32,794 nucleotides of DNA from Thermosinus carboxydivorans Nor1 (GCF_000169155.1 NZ_AAWL01000026.1:97-32890); one strand, 5' to 3'; counted from the first letter of the stretch, positions 25,519 to 32,290 are shown. Notes: generated by a model not told the origin, from the sequence alone. Numbers and translations: made by a program.

Positions 25519-25556
25519 TAAAAGGCAGCCGTGTCAGGCTGCCTTTTAATCTTTTT
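25519..25556 (+). terminator. Bidirectional terminator after metF
   Basis: TAAAAGGCAGCC (25519-25530) pairs perfectly with GGCTGCCTTTTA (25537-25548), followed by ATCTTTTTTC on the plus strand. It serves metF and, read leftwards, the PHP phosphatase, whose stop codon lies within the stem. Confidence 0.9.
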
Positions 25557-26322
25557 TCATATATTGTATTTTCCGATCTTTAAACCAGACCGGCCGTAAG
25601 CGACAATATTCAGCAATGGCCAGCGCCACGTCCATCCCTTTGCCGATATCGCCGGGGGTGTGAGCGTCCGAACCAATAGTTACCAGTCTCCCGCCCAGCT
25701 CATAAAACCGTTTGTAGATCAGGATAAGCGCATTTACCGTTTCCTTTTGATTTAACCGCCGGGTGTTTATCTCCATCGCCAATTGCCGCTGGGCTGCGGT
25801 AGCCAATACTCGGTCAATAAGCTCAGGAAACTCGTGATAATAGATTTCCGGATCAGTAAACCGGGCATACCGGGCAATATAGTCGATATGCCCCAGACTG
25901 TCAATAAAATCATAAGACTCCAGACACTCGGCCATGGCCTCAAAATATTGGCGATAAACTTCCGCTTTCGTCCGCAAGTCATAAAACTCGGCGCAGTAAA
26001 TATCTATATTGTCAATGACATGGATCGAGCCAATGACATAATCAAAGGGATGATCCTTGACAATCCGCCGGTTATCGGCCACAAGGCCGGGCTGCATTCC
26101 AATCTCGATGCCAAGCAGCACCTGCTCGCTGCGGTATCTTTCATATGCGGCGAAATACGCCACGGTATCAAAAATAAAGGCCTGCGGCTCAGGGTAATTT
26201 AAGTCCATATGCTCGGTAATCGCAATTCCCAACCCCAACTCACCGGCTCGAGCCATAGCCTGGTTTATCGTCATCCGCGAATCGGTAGAAAACCTGGTAT
26301 GCATATGGGTATCAAACAGCAT
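25546..26322 (-). CDS. PHP-family phosphatase, probable histidinol phosphatase
   Basis: 258 residues from the second ATG (26320-26322), which has GGAG eight bases upstream; the first ATG, six bases earlier, is too close to that site. The PHP metal-binding pattern is complete: DTHMHT near the start, ITEHMD, GIEIGM, IGSIHV, LGHIDYIARY, MEINTR and GSDAHTP. The length and the DYVIGSIHVID block fit the HisJ/HisK-type histidinol phosphatase, which would make histidinol from histidinol phosphate. No other his genes are near, so a different phosphoester substrate is possible. Confidence 0.85.
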   Translation of the reverse strand: MLFDTHMHTRFSTDSRMTINQAMARAGELGLGIAITEHMDLNYPEPQAFIFDTVAYFAAYERYRSEQVLLGIEIGMQPGLVADNRRIVKDHPFDYVIGSIHVIDNIDIYCAEFYDLRTKAEVYRQYFEAMAECLESYDFIDSLGHIDYIARYARFTDPEIYYHEFPELIDRVLATAAQRQLAMEINTRRLNQKETVNALILIYKRFYELGGRLVTIGSDAHTPGDIGKGMDVALAIAEYCRLRPVWFKDRKIQYMKKD

Positions 26323-26408
26323 TGTCATCGCTCCGTTCGGTCTAAGAGTATCCGGCTTCGTGTGTTTTTTGCGCCGTTCCTATTATAACACAGGCTAGCC
26401 TTTATCCG

Positions 26409-26597
26409 CTGAAACAAATCAAGGCACTGCGTCTGGCCAAGTTTGCCTCTTCCCGTAAATATTTCCTCAAGCCTGATGGGTCTACCTATCAGGAAGGCGA
26501 AATACTGGTCCAAAAAGACCTGGCAAAGACGCTGCGGCTGATTGCCAAACAAGGACCGGTCGCTTACGGTACCGGCGACCCGCGCAACGAGTTCTAG
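26409..26597 (+). pseudogene. Internal fragment of a gamma-glutamyltransferase gene
   Basis: A frame of 62 codons ending at TAG 26595-26597 reads KYFLKPDGSTYQEGEILVQK then DLAKTLRLIAKQGPVAYGTG. This matches the stretch of gamma-glutamyltransferase (Ggt) where the large subunit carries 'FLKPDGSPYQPGDxLVQPDLAxTLRxIAxQG'. Both the ~200 residues expected before it and the catalytic small subunit after it are missing. No start codon with a ribosome binding site precedes it. It is a relic, cut at both ends. Confidence 0.75.
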
Positions 26598-26636
26598 GGC
26601 TATAACTTCTCGCGTCTGCCGCCATACGGTAGCAAC

Positions 26637-26678
26637 AAAACCCCAGTTTCCGGCTTTAGCCGGTAAACTGGGGCTTTT
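26637..26678 (-). terminator. Terminator after the Fe-S aldo/keto reductase
   Basis: CCCCAGTTT pairs with AAACTGGGG around an inner CCGGC/GCCGG hairpin, with AAAA before and CTTTT after. It starts about 10 bases beyond the reductase stop when read leftwards. Confidence 0.85.
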
Positions 26679-26688
26679 AGCTTTGCCC

Positions 26689-27696
26689 TTAGCCTAAATC
26701 TTTAGCCACCTGGCGCATGCGCTCGCGGATTGCCAGGTTATACGGGCATCGCTTTTCGCATGCGCCGCACTCGGTGCAATCCGAAGCTTTCGCTTTCAAC
26801 GCCGCATAACGTAGAGGGATAGCCTCTTTTAGTCCGTAGGATACATATTGCAAGTGGAAAATAAACACTTGCGGAATATCAATCCCTGCCGAACATGGCA
26901 AACAGTAACCGCAGCGCCGGCAGAAATTGGGCCCGATAACTTGGGCTTCCGCTTGGAGTACGGCGCGTTCCTCATCCGTAAGCGGCCTGAAATTCTTCGC
27001 CACTTGTACATTCTGTTCGACTTGTTCAATCCTGTCCATGCCGGGAATGGCGATGGCGTTGTCCTGCTCAAGAACATATCTGAGGGCAAGCTCAACATTT
27101 TTAACCTGACCGCCGCCCAGCGGTTTCATAACTATACAGCCAATATCCAGCGACCTGGCCAGCGGAAAAAGCTCCGCAAGCGCCTTGGTCTCGATAAAGT
27201 TAAACGGAAATTGCACCGTGCTGAACTCACCGGTTTTTATTGCTTCCGCCAAAAGCTCCACGTTGTGCCCGGTTATACCAATATGGCCAATTTTCCCGGC
27301 TGCGCGGGCTTCCCTAAGTGCCTCAAGGGCGCCGCCGGGAGCCATAACCGCGTCAAAATCAGCCCGGGTCTTAATATTATGTAGCTGGTACAGATCAATA
27401 TAATCCGTCCGCATTGTCTTCAGACTAAGATCAATGTCCCTGGCCATAGCTTCCTTATCGCGGGCCATACTCTTGCTTGCCAGATAAAACTCGCGCCGGC
27501 GGCCGGCAATATGCTGCCCGATTTTGGCCTCGCTATCGGTATAAGCACGCGCCGTATCAATGAAATTAATCCCCGCATCCAAGGCAGCATGCAATATCGG
27601 CCCGGCCTCTTCCATCGTACAGCGCTGGATAGGCAACGCCCCAAAACTAATTTCTGTAACTTCCAGCCCGGTTCGGCCCAGACGCCTTTTTCTCAT
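26689..27696 (-). CDS. Aldo/keto reductase with C-terminal ferredoxin domain
   Basis: 335 residues from the ATG at 27694-27696, which follows GGGAGGGATTTTC; the longer in-frame start ten codons upstream would swallow that site. The first ~250 residues are an aldo/keto reductase TIM barrel: GLEVTEISFGALPIQRC, GINFIDTARAYTDSEAKIG (catalytic Asp and Tyr), LYLASKS-like FYLASKSMARDK with the Lys, and DYIDLYQLHN (catalytic His). The end carries cysteines in FCRRCGYCLPC and DCTECGACEKRCP, the latter a classic CX2CX2CX3C cluster. Such Fe-S aldo/keto reductases are common in anaerobes; the substrate is unknown. Confidence 0.9.
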   Translation of the reverse strand: MRKRRLGRTGLEVTEISFGALPIQRCTMEEAGPILHAALDAGINFIDTARAYTDSEAKIGQHIAGRRREFYLASKSMARDKEAMARDIDLSLKTMRTDYIDLYQLHNIKTRADFDAVMAPGGALEALREARAAGKIGHIGITGHNVELLAEAIKTGEFSTVQFPFNFIETKALAELFPLARSLDIGCIVMKPLGGGQVKNVELALRYVLEQDNAIAIPGMDRIEQVEQNVQVAKNFRPLTDEERAVLQAEAQVIGPNFCRRCGYCLPCSAGIDIPQVFIFHLQYVSYGLKEAIPLRYAALKAKASDCTECGACEKRCPYNLAIRERMRQVAKDLG

Positions 27697-28147
27697 GAAA
27701 ATCCCTCCCAGCATTATCTCATTCAACCTTATTCTGCAAAACTTCAGTATAAATAAGTATAAATAAATGCTGCATCCAGTGCTGTTTACACAAAAGTCTA
27801 CTGCTTATCTTTTGGGTGTGAGGAATATTATTCGCTACGACCGGACAGCTACCCTCCTGATTTCTTCCAGCAGGTCACCCGTGGATTACACAAGCCGCTA
27901 CCCCAAAGCCAGTTTCCCAAAGCGCTAAAAACATATTTACGTTCGATATTGCCAAAACATCCTATCATTAGCTTGACAGCGTACGGCCATCGCGAAACAA
28001 TTTTTGAACCGTCAACCGCCACGCGTTTTCCCCCATTTTCTTGTTTTGCATGAAAAGACCGGCGGCAGAACAGCCCACTAACACCGATTTTATCCTTGAA
28101 ATCTTTGTTGATAACTGACTATGTGCCAATTATACTATTATTGGAAG
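27697..28147. other. Intergenic region between the reductase and the IS200/IS605 element
   Basis: About 450 bases without a recognisable gene on either strand. I looked here for the N-terminal half of the IS30-type transposase whose C-terminal part lies on the other side of the IS200/IS605 element and did not find it. The sequence is AT-rich near 27720-27770 and 28100-28150. Composition suggests decayed foreign DNA, but I can name nothing in it. Confidence 0.35.
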
Positions 28148-28288
28148 GTGACATCCTCCCCTCAATAAATTGAGGGGCATCCCAACGCGGGATGGCGATT
28201 GACCAATCGCAGGTTAGCCAGCATTCCCCGGTCGACCCGGATCATCACCTTGGCCTTAAGGGGTGCCACACTCCCCTTTCTCCTAGGG
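28148..28288 (-). ncRNA. Presumed omega-RNA region at the right end of the element
   Basis: TnpB proteins use a guide RNA made from the 3' end of their own transcript, spanning the end of tnpB and the right end of the element. Here about 140 noncoding bases after the tnpB stop contain a GC-rich segment, a hairpin GCGATT/AATCGC (about 28194-28210) and the right-end hairpin at 28158-28177. The guide would be the host sequence beyond the end. This is inferred from position and structure, not from a matched covariance model. Confidence 0.5.
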
Positions 28289-29029
28289 TCATGCCCCAAG
28301 AGCATTGAGCGCTTTGGCGGCAATGTTTAAGGCACCAACTCTGTCCGCATCGGATTGGTAGCCACATTTGATACATTTGAACCAACCCTGCGTTTTGCGG
28401 TTGCAGCGGGAAACATTCCCGCACTTCGGACAAGTCTTGGAAGTCTCTTTGGGGTCAACGTAGAAAACCAGCACTCCGGCAAGAGCAGCTTTGTACTCGA
28501 TAAAAGATGCCAATTCTTTGAAATTCCAGCCGGACAGCATCCGGTTGAACTTCTTTGAACCTCTGACCCCTCTTGCCAAATCTATGAGTTTTCTGGCGTG
28601 ATATAAAGAAGCGGCAATAGGTACGGCTATCTGGCTTCTGCCGGAAGAGACGGGAAATTTAATAACCCACGTCCCGGAAGGGAGCTGGTGGAGAGAGTAG
28701 CAGTCCTGCCGCACCATTACCGGAACCATTGTCTCAAACTTAGGCAGACTAGCCTTTTTACCCCTTTGCTTGCGGGAAAGGTAGGAGCGCCTGGCAGACA
28801 AGGCTTTAAGCATGGCGCACTGGAGCGTACCTCGATTTAGGTCGAATAATCCCGAAGCCTGCTTATAAGTTTCACGGTTGAGCACTGCTCGGCTGGCAGT
28901 ATTGAGTGCTTCGGCCTGAGCCAGGAACCAGGAGCACGCCTGGTGGTAGATCTCCAGCATCCGGACCATTTTCTCCAGCTTACCTTTGTTGGGAGACAGG
29001 AGTTTTATTTTAAGAGTTATAGTTTGCAT
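28289..29029 (-). CDS. tnpB: TnpB with an internal deletion removing RuvC-I and RuvC-II
   Basis: TnpB is an RNA-guided endonuclease of about 370-400 residues; this one has 246. The N-terminal helical domain is complete (MQTITLKIKLLSPNKGKLEK to about 145), and the C-terminal zinc finger (Cys200, Cys203, Cys219, Cys222) and RuvC-III aspartate (Asp229 in SDADRVGALNIA) remain. Between SLYHARKLIDLARG and VRGSKKFNRMLSGWNFKELA the usual ~150 residues are gone in frame, including the first catalytic Asp (GVDLG-type) and the Glu of the second motif. So it cannot cut DNA by the known mechanism. The ATG follows GGAGGAGATATTAA and a good promoter, so it should still be made. Confidence 0.85.
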   Translation of the reverse strand: MQTITLKIKLLSPNKGKLEKMVRMLEIYHQACSWFLAQAEALNTASRAVLNRETYKQASGLFDLNRGTLQCAMLKALSARRSYLSRKQRGKKASLPKFETMVPVMVRQDCYSLHQLPSGTWVIKFPVSSGRSQIAVPIAASLYHARKLIDLARGVRGSKKFNRMLSGWNFKELASFIEYKAALAGVLVFYVDPKETSKTCPKCGNVSRCNRKTQGWFKCIKCGYQSDADRVGALNIAAKALNALGA

Positions 29030-29054
29030 TTAATATCTCCTCCGGTTTGCTTAA

Positions 29055-29082
29055 ATTATAGCATAACCAGGGGAATTTTCAA
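29055..29082 (-). promoter_or_regulatory. Promoter of tnpB
   Basis: On the minus strand TTGAAA (29077-29082) and a perfect TATAAT (29055-29060) are 16 bases apart. The tnpB ATG lies 25 bases downstream. Confidence 0.7.
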
Positions 29083-29150
29083 ATCGCCATTCATCCCCCC
29101 GATTAAAATCAGGGGCATTCTGGCGGAAATTTTGTAAAACACGGGCGGAG

Positions 29151-29545
29151 ATTATTATCCCCCTTGTCGCCAAAACCAGCATTTCTGTAATAGATGCTCT
29201 TAAGCAAGTTGAAGAACAATTTGGCGACCTTTTCCCGAAAGTGTTTAAGACGTTTACTGCCGATAACGGCTCGGAGTTTGCTGATCTGGACGCATTTTCA
29301 AAGAACCATAATACCAGTGTATACTTTGCTTATCCCTATTCTTCCTTTGAGAGAGGCACAAATGAACGCCATAACGGTCTCATCCGCTTAATTTTCCCAA
29401 GGAGACCAGCATAGCAGCTTTGGCTACCCCTGTCATTCAACGTATTCAGAATTGGTGCAATCATCTGCCTCGCAAAATACTCGGCTATAAACTTTTCAGC
29501 AATGTTTTGACGAGGAACTGGCCCAAATTTCTTGACAGCCTCTAA
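29151..29545 (+). pseudogene. C-terminal part of an IS30-family transposase, frameshifted
   Basis: Two frames join into the integrase core end of an IS30 transposase. The first reads FKTFTADNGSEFADLDAF (the second catalytic Asp) and YPYSSFERGTNERHNGLIRL (the catalytic Glu in the hallmark ERGTNERHNGLIR). The second continues KETSIAALATPVIQRIQNWC then NHLPRKILGYK to a TAA at 29543-29545. Adding one C to the CCC near 29398 would fuse them. The N-terminal half is absent. The sequence around 29572-29595 (GTGTTGCATTTG then ATTGCAATTTAG) looks like an IS30-type terminal repeat, marking the element's right end. Confidence 0.8.
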
Positions 29546-29626
29546 ACATACCGTTAATTTTTACAGGGTGTTGCATTTGCTATTGCAATTTAGAGTCACT
29601 AAACTGTCACCAATTTAACATAACAA

Positions 29627-29655
29627 AAGGCCTGCGAGATAACCTCGCAGGCCTT
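29627..29655 (-). terminator. Terminator downstream of the truncated tRNA
   Basis: AAGGCCTGCGAG (29627-29638) pairs perfectly with CTCGCAGGCCTT (29644-29655). Read leftwards it follows the tRNA 3' end by about 9 bases and is followed by TTGTTA. It is the chromosomal terminator of the tRNA that the element used as its target. Confidence 0.8.
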
Positions 29656-29663
29656 AATTTTCC

Positions 29664-29710
29664 TGGTGGGGCATACTGGTTTCGAACCAGTGACCTCTTG
29701 AATGTGAGTC
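29664..29710 (-). other. Attachment site: 3' part of a tRNA-Val gene
   Basis: Read leftwards, the segment from GACTCACATTCAAG to CCACCA is the 3' half of a tRNA. It has an anticodon loop CTCACAT (anticodon CAC, valine), anticodon stem TCAAG, variable AGGTC, T arm ACTGG-TTCGAAA-CCAGT, acceptor strand ATGCCCC, A, CCA. The 5' half is missing: sequence beyond 29710 does not pair with it. A tyrosine integrase starts only about 90 bases away, so this is an att core left by integration into a tRNA gene. The complete tRNA is expected at the far right end of the element, outside the window. Confidence 0.8.
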
Positions 29711-29722
29711 ATGTACAAGGTA

Positions 29723-29750
29723 TTTTTGGTGTCACCAGTATCGCCAAAAA
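29723..29750. repeat. Inverted repeat between the att core and the integrase gene
   Basis: TTTTTGG (29723-29729) and CCAAAAA (29744-29750) are inverted around a 14-base spacer. Read leftwards it could terminate the integrase transcript; equally it lies where integrase arm-binding sites or an excision factor site would be. Confidence 0.45.
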
Positions 29751-29800
29751 CCATTGTAGTTATTGGTTTGAAGTCATATGTCATTACGAGATTTAACAGG

Positions 29801-30982
29801 TTATTTATCTTGATATGCTACAGATATGCTACAGTTCTTGAGCGTTTGTGGTGCAGACGCCCTGATGGTCTCTGTGATTGCGTCCTGCCCACCGGTGACA
29901 CGGTGGGCATATACATCCAACAGCATTTTGACGGTTGCATGGCCGAGGCGGTATTGGGCCTCTTTAACTGGCGCACCGGCTGCGACAATACGCGAAGTGA
30001 GGTCATGACGAAGGTGATGTACGCCAATATCAAGACCGGCTGCTTTGGCAATGCGTGCAAACCGTTTCGACCAATTGCGCGGGTCATATAGCGTACCGCC
30101 TGACGTTGGAAACACCAGGCCGCAGTCCTGCCAGGCCGGACCGGCGGCAAGGCGGCACTGCATCTGACGCGCCCGGTGAGCCCGTAGCACCTGCATAACT
30201 TCTTTTGGCACCGGCAAGACGCGCTTCGTTGCCTCTGTTTTTGGGTCGGCCAGTACGCAGCCGCCGCGCCGGATTTGCACCGCCCGGCGAACATTGATTA
30301 AGCAGCGGTCAAAGTCGATATCATCCCACATCAGGCCCAACAGTTCGCCTCGCCTTAGGCCGGTCGCCCACTCGACAACCAGCGCGGCGAATATGTCCGG
30401 CGCTGTTTGCGCCGCAGTCAAAAGAGCGTCCCATTCGTCTGGTGTGAGTGGCCGCTTATCTTGTTTTCTGACTTGTGGTACGGCGACATCGTCGGTCGGC
30501 AGCGTCCGCAACAGGCCATGTTTACGCGCTACGCGCAGGGCCATAGCAAGGACGCTGTGCACAGCCTGCACCGTCCGTGCAGATTTGCCTGCATCGACCA
30601 AGCTGTTTAAAAGCTGCTGCACAGCCATTTGTTGCAGGCGCGACAGGCGCAAATGTCCAATTGCCGGTATTAGATGTACGCGGCAAATGCGCTCGTACCA
30701 GTCATACGTACTAGGCGCGACGGCCGGCCGCGCGTATACGTCCAGCCACTTGGCCAGCCAGTCGCCAACAGTGATTTTGTCAGCGTCTACATAGTAGGCA
30801 GCCTCATATTGCGCGGCCAGAGCGTCGCGCTTTTGTTTTGCCTCAGCCTTTGTGCGGGCATAGACTACTTTTCTGACCGGTTTTCCTGTATCAGCGTTTC
30901 GGCCAACGACAATGGCGGCAACCCATAAGCCATCGTTTCTTTGGTATATACTGCCTTCGCCTTTTGCTCGCCTTTTCCCCAC
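29801..30982 (-). CDS. int: Tyrosine recombinase, phage-type integrase
   Basis: 393 residues from a GTG at 30980-30982 following GGGGTGATATC. An N-terminal AP2-like arm-binding domain (GKRRAKGEGSIYQRNDGLWV), a SAM-like core-binding domain (about 70-165) and the catalytic domain follow in order. The active residues are visible: Arg210 in ATGLRRGELLGL, Lys248 in ADPKTEATKR, His322 and Arg325 in HHLRHDLTS, His348 in LGHAT and the nucleophile Tyr358 in LDVYAH. It should integrate and excise the element at the tRNA-Val site next to its 3' end. Gene orientation towards the att site is typical. Confidence 0.95.
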   Translation of the reverse strand: MGKRRAKGEGSIYQRNDGLWVAAIVVGRNADTGKPVRKVVYARTKAEAKQKRDALAAQYEAAYYVDADKITVGDWLAKWLDVYARPAVAPSTYDWYERICRVHLIPAIGHLRLSRLQQMAVQQLLNSLVDAGKSARTVQAVHSVLAMALRVARKHGLLRTLPTDDVAVPQVRKQDKRPLTPDEWDALLTAAQTAPDIFAALVVEWATGLRRGELLGLMWDDIDFDRCLINVRRAVQIRRGGCVLADPKTEATKRVLPVPKEVMQVLRAHRARQMQCRLAAGPAWQDCGLVFPTSGGTLYDPRNWSKRFARIAKAAGLDIGVHHLRHDLTSRIVAAGAPVKEAQYRLGHATVKMLLDVYAHRVTGGQDAITETIRASAPQTLKNCSISVAYQDK

Positions 30983-31036
30983 GATATCACCCCTTACCCC
31001 GTAATAATGCCAATACCCATTTGGGCACCATCGGCA

Positions 31037-31369
31037 CTATTTAGCTGCTGCCTTGTCATCAGCAGACAAGGCCGTTAATAGCCTTTCGATCATTAGCTTA
31101 TCCTCTGGCTTGAGGCGCGCAATTTTTTCGGCTATGGCGCGCGCGTCGTTTGCCATGCCGGTAAAGTCCTCCGGCATCTCCAGCAGCCAATCAGTCGTTA
31201 CGCCGCAGGCCAGGGCGATTTTACGTATGTGCTCACTATTTGGCTCATTGCGCCCGGTCTCCCATGCGGCCAGTGTCACTCGCTTGACGCCGACCACATC
31301 AGCCAGCTTTTCCTGCGACAGGCCCGCCAAATGGCGGGCCTGTCGGATTTTGTCAGCTATCCCACTCAT
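31037..31369 (-). CDS. Xre/CI-like repressor
   Basis: 110 residues. An Xre helix-turn-helix occupies residues 5-60: IRQARHLAGLSQEKLADVVG, VKRVTLAAWETGRNEPNSEHI. The C-terminal 45 residues form a helix rich in Ala, Lys and Glu (EKIARLKPEDKLMIERLLTA) that would allow dimerisation; there is no peptidase domain, so it is not cleaved like lambda CI. It is transcribed away from the early genes and faces the operator region at 31370-31513, so it probably holds the rightward promoter silent. Confidence 0.9.
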   Translation of the reverse strand: MSGIADKIRQARHLAGLSQEKLADVVGVKRVTLAAWETGRNEPNSEHIRKIALACGVTTDWLLEMPEDFTGMANDARAIAEKIARLKPEDKLMIERLLTALSADDKAAAK

Positions 31370-31386
31370 ATCACCGCCTTGCCTTT

Positions 31387-31416
31387 ATTATATTGCCATG
31401 CGTTACAACATTGTAA
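31387..31416 (-). promoter_or_regulatory. Leftward promoter for the repressor and integrase
   Basis: On the minus strand TTACAA (31411-31416) and a perfect TATAAT (31387-31392) are 18 bases apart. The -35 box lies within the palindrome TTACAACATTGTAA, so repressor bound there would control its own gene. Confidence 0.65.
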
Positions 31417-31492
31417 AGCATTGTTACAACATAGGCTTGACCGTTTTTTTCCGCCGTGGTACTATTGTTATAGAACGTAACAACTTGTTACG
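31403..31492. promoter_or_regulatory. Operator sites in the repressor/early-gene intergenic region
   Basis: Three related palindromic sites share a TTACAA/TTGTAA or GTAACAA core: TTACAACATTGTAA at 31403-31416, TTGTTACAA at 31421-31429, and the perfect CGTAACAACTTGTTACG at 31476-31492. The first overlaps the leftward -35 box and the third lies just after the rightward -10. This is the arrangement of a lambda-like switch and the sites are the obvious targets for the adjacent Xre protein. Confidence 0.7.
31437..31465 (+). promoter_or_regulatory. Rightward early promoter
   Basis: TTGACC (31437-31442) and TACTAT (31460-31465) are 17 bases apart on the plus strand. The strong palindromic operator begins 11 bases downstream, ideally placed to block transcription of the excisionase-like and replication genes. 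Confidence 0.65.
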
Positions 31493-31513
31493 AAACATAA
31501 GGGGGGGCGTAAA

Positions 31514-31734
31514 ATGGCAAACATGAAAATCATGGCGACCGTTAAAGATTCGCCGCAATGACTGGCATTGGCCAGAATAGGGTTCGCGAGATGTGTTATA
31601 TTGATGGCTTTCCGGCGACGAAAGTTGGAAACAAGTTTTTAATCCACATCGAGGCGGCCAATGAGTGGCTACGGCGGCGGGCCGAAGCCAAAGACGGCAT
31701 CGACGCCAATTTACTAAGGAGGTGTGGCCAATGA
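31514..31734 (+). pseudogene. Excisionase-like DNA-binding protein, frameshifted near its start
   Basis: The first ORF after the switch begins at ATG 31514 after GGGGGGGCG and reads MANMKIMATVKDSPQ before a stop. One frame over, the sequence continues without a break as AMTGIGQNRVREMCYIDGFP, ATKVGNKFLIHIEAANEWLR, to a TGA at 31732-31734. Adding one T to the TT at about 31551 gives VKDFAAMTGIGQ and a 72-residue protein of the helix-turn-helix excisionase/MerR-like type, with the usual 'G-F-P..K.GN.FLI....EWL' ending. The stop overlaps the next start. Either the gene is dead or a base is missing in the data. Confidence 0.75.
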
Positions 31735-31925
31735 CGGCGCTGGAAAGACGGTATGCAATGGAGTGTTGCGACCAAATAGAGGCGCGGCTACGAGCGCTTA
31801 TAGAGGTGCTGCGATATGCAGAGACGCCGCAGGAGGCTGCTGCCGGTAGTATGGCCAGAGCCGCGCAAGCACTCATTGAGGGAATTAGTCAACAGTTGAT
31901 ATTGTCGGACACTGATGAAAAATGA
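31731..31925 (+). CDS. Small phage-like protein of unknown function
   Basis: 64 residues from the ATG at 31731, seven bases after AAGGAGGTG. Two acidic-basic helices (MTALERRYAMECCDQIEARL, LRALIEVLRYAETPQEA and a second MARAAQALIEGISQQLIL) suggest a short helical bundle. No family recognised. It overlaps the preceding frame at ATGA and the next gene at ATGA, so it belongs to the early operon. An in-frame extension upstream runs through the excisionase-like gene and is excluded. Confidence 0.6.
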   Translation: MTALERRYAMECCDQIEARLRALIEVLRYAETPQEAAAGSMARAAQALIEGISQQLILSDTDEK

Positions 31926-32290
31926 ATTACATAGCCCAAATTAACGCATTTTTCGACAGGTTGCCGTCGCGGCCGCTATCAGTCCACGCTGTGGCCATGT
32001 GGTGCTACCTGACCCACTTGGCCAACCGGGCCGGCTGGCCGCGAGATGGTGTAGTGGTGCGCGAGGATACGCTGCGGGGCGTCCTAGGCATCGGGCACGG
32101 CACTTTTTGCCGCGCCCGGGCCGAACTCGCGGCCGCCGGCCTGATAGCTGTGCTACATGGTACCGGAAACAGGCCGCCGCGCTATGTGTTGGCCGACCTG
32201 ACGCAGCAGGCGCAAAAGGTAGCGACTGTCAACAAAGATATCCACAGCCAAAGCCTGCGTGATAGGTTGCAGTCCAGTTTGCCGTCCTGA
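31922..32290 (+). CDS. Winged-helix protein, probable replication organiser N-terminal domain
   Basis: 122 residues, starting at ATGA shared with the previous stop. The pattern LSVHAVAMWCYLTHLANRAG then VVVREDTLRGVLGIGHGTFC, RARAELAAAGLIAVLHGTGN, RPPRYVLADL is a winged helix as found in phage replication initiation proteins (DnaD/replisome-organiser N-terminal domains), where the second helix-turn-helix is followed by a beta wing. The family's C-terminal primosome part is missing; the rest is a short polar tail. Position just ahead of two DnaA boxes and ssb supports a replication role, but the call is by resemblance. Confidence 0.6.
   Translation: MNYIAQINAFFDRLPSRPLSVHAVAMWCYLTHLANRAGWPRDGVVVREDTLRGVLGIGHGTFCRARAELAAAGLIAVLHGTGNRPPRYVLADLTQQAQKVATVNKDIHSQSLRDRLQSSLPS

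Larger units (their letters stand above)
28148..29133 (-). mobile_element. tnpB-only IS200/IS605-group element
   Basis: The element is oriented leftwards. Its left end (plus side 29096-29115) has a subterminal hairpin, CCCC, GATT and AATC, GGGG. Its right end has the perfect hairpin CCCCTCAA/TTGAGGGG at 28158-28177 next to ACATCCT. No terminal inverted repeats exist, as expected for this family, which transposes as single strands. It carries tnpB but no tnpA, so it could move only with help in trans. The exact cut sites are not resolved; GTAAAAC lies just outside the left end, resembling the TTAC-type targets of the group. Confidence 0.75.

Noticed and set aside
29664-29710. Complete tRNA gene
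   Set aside because: Only the 3' half from the anticodon loop on is present; the sequence beyond 29710 cannot form the D arm or the 5' acceptor strand.
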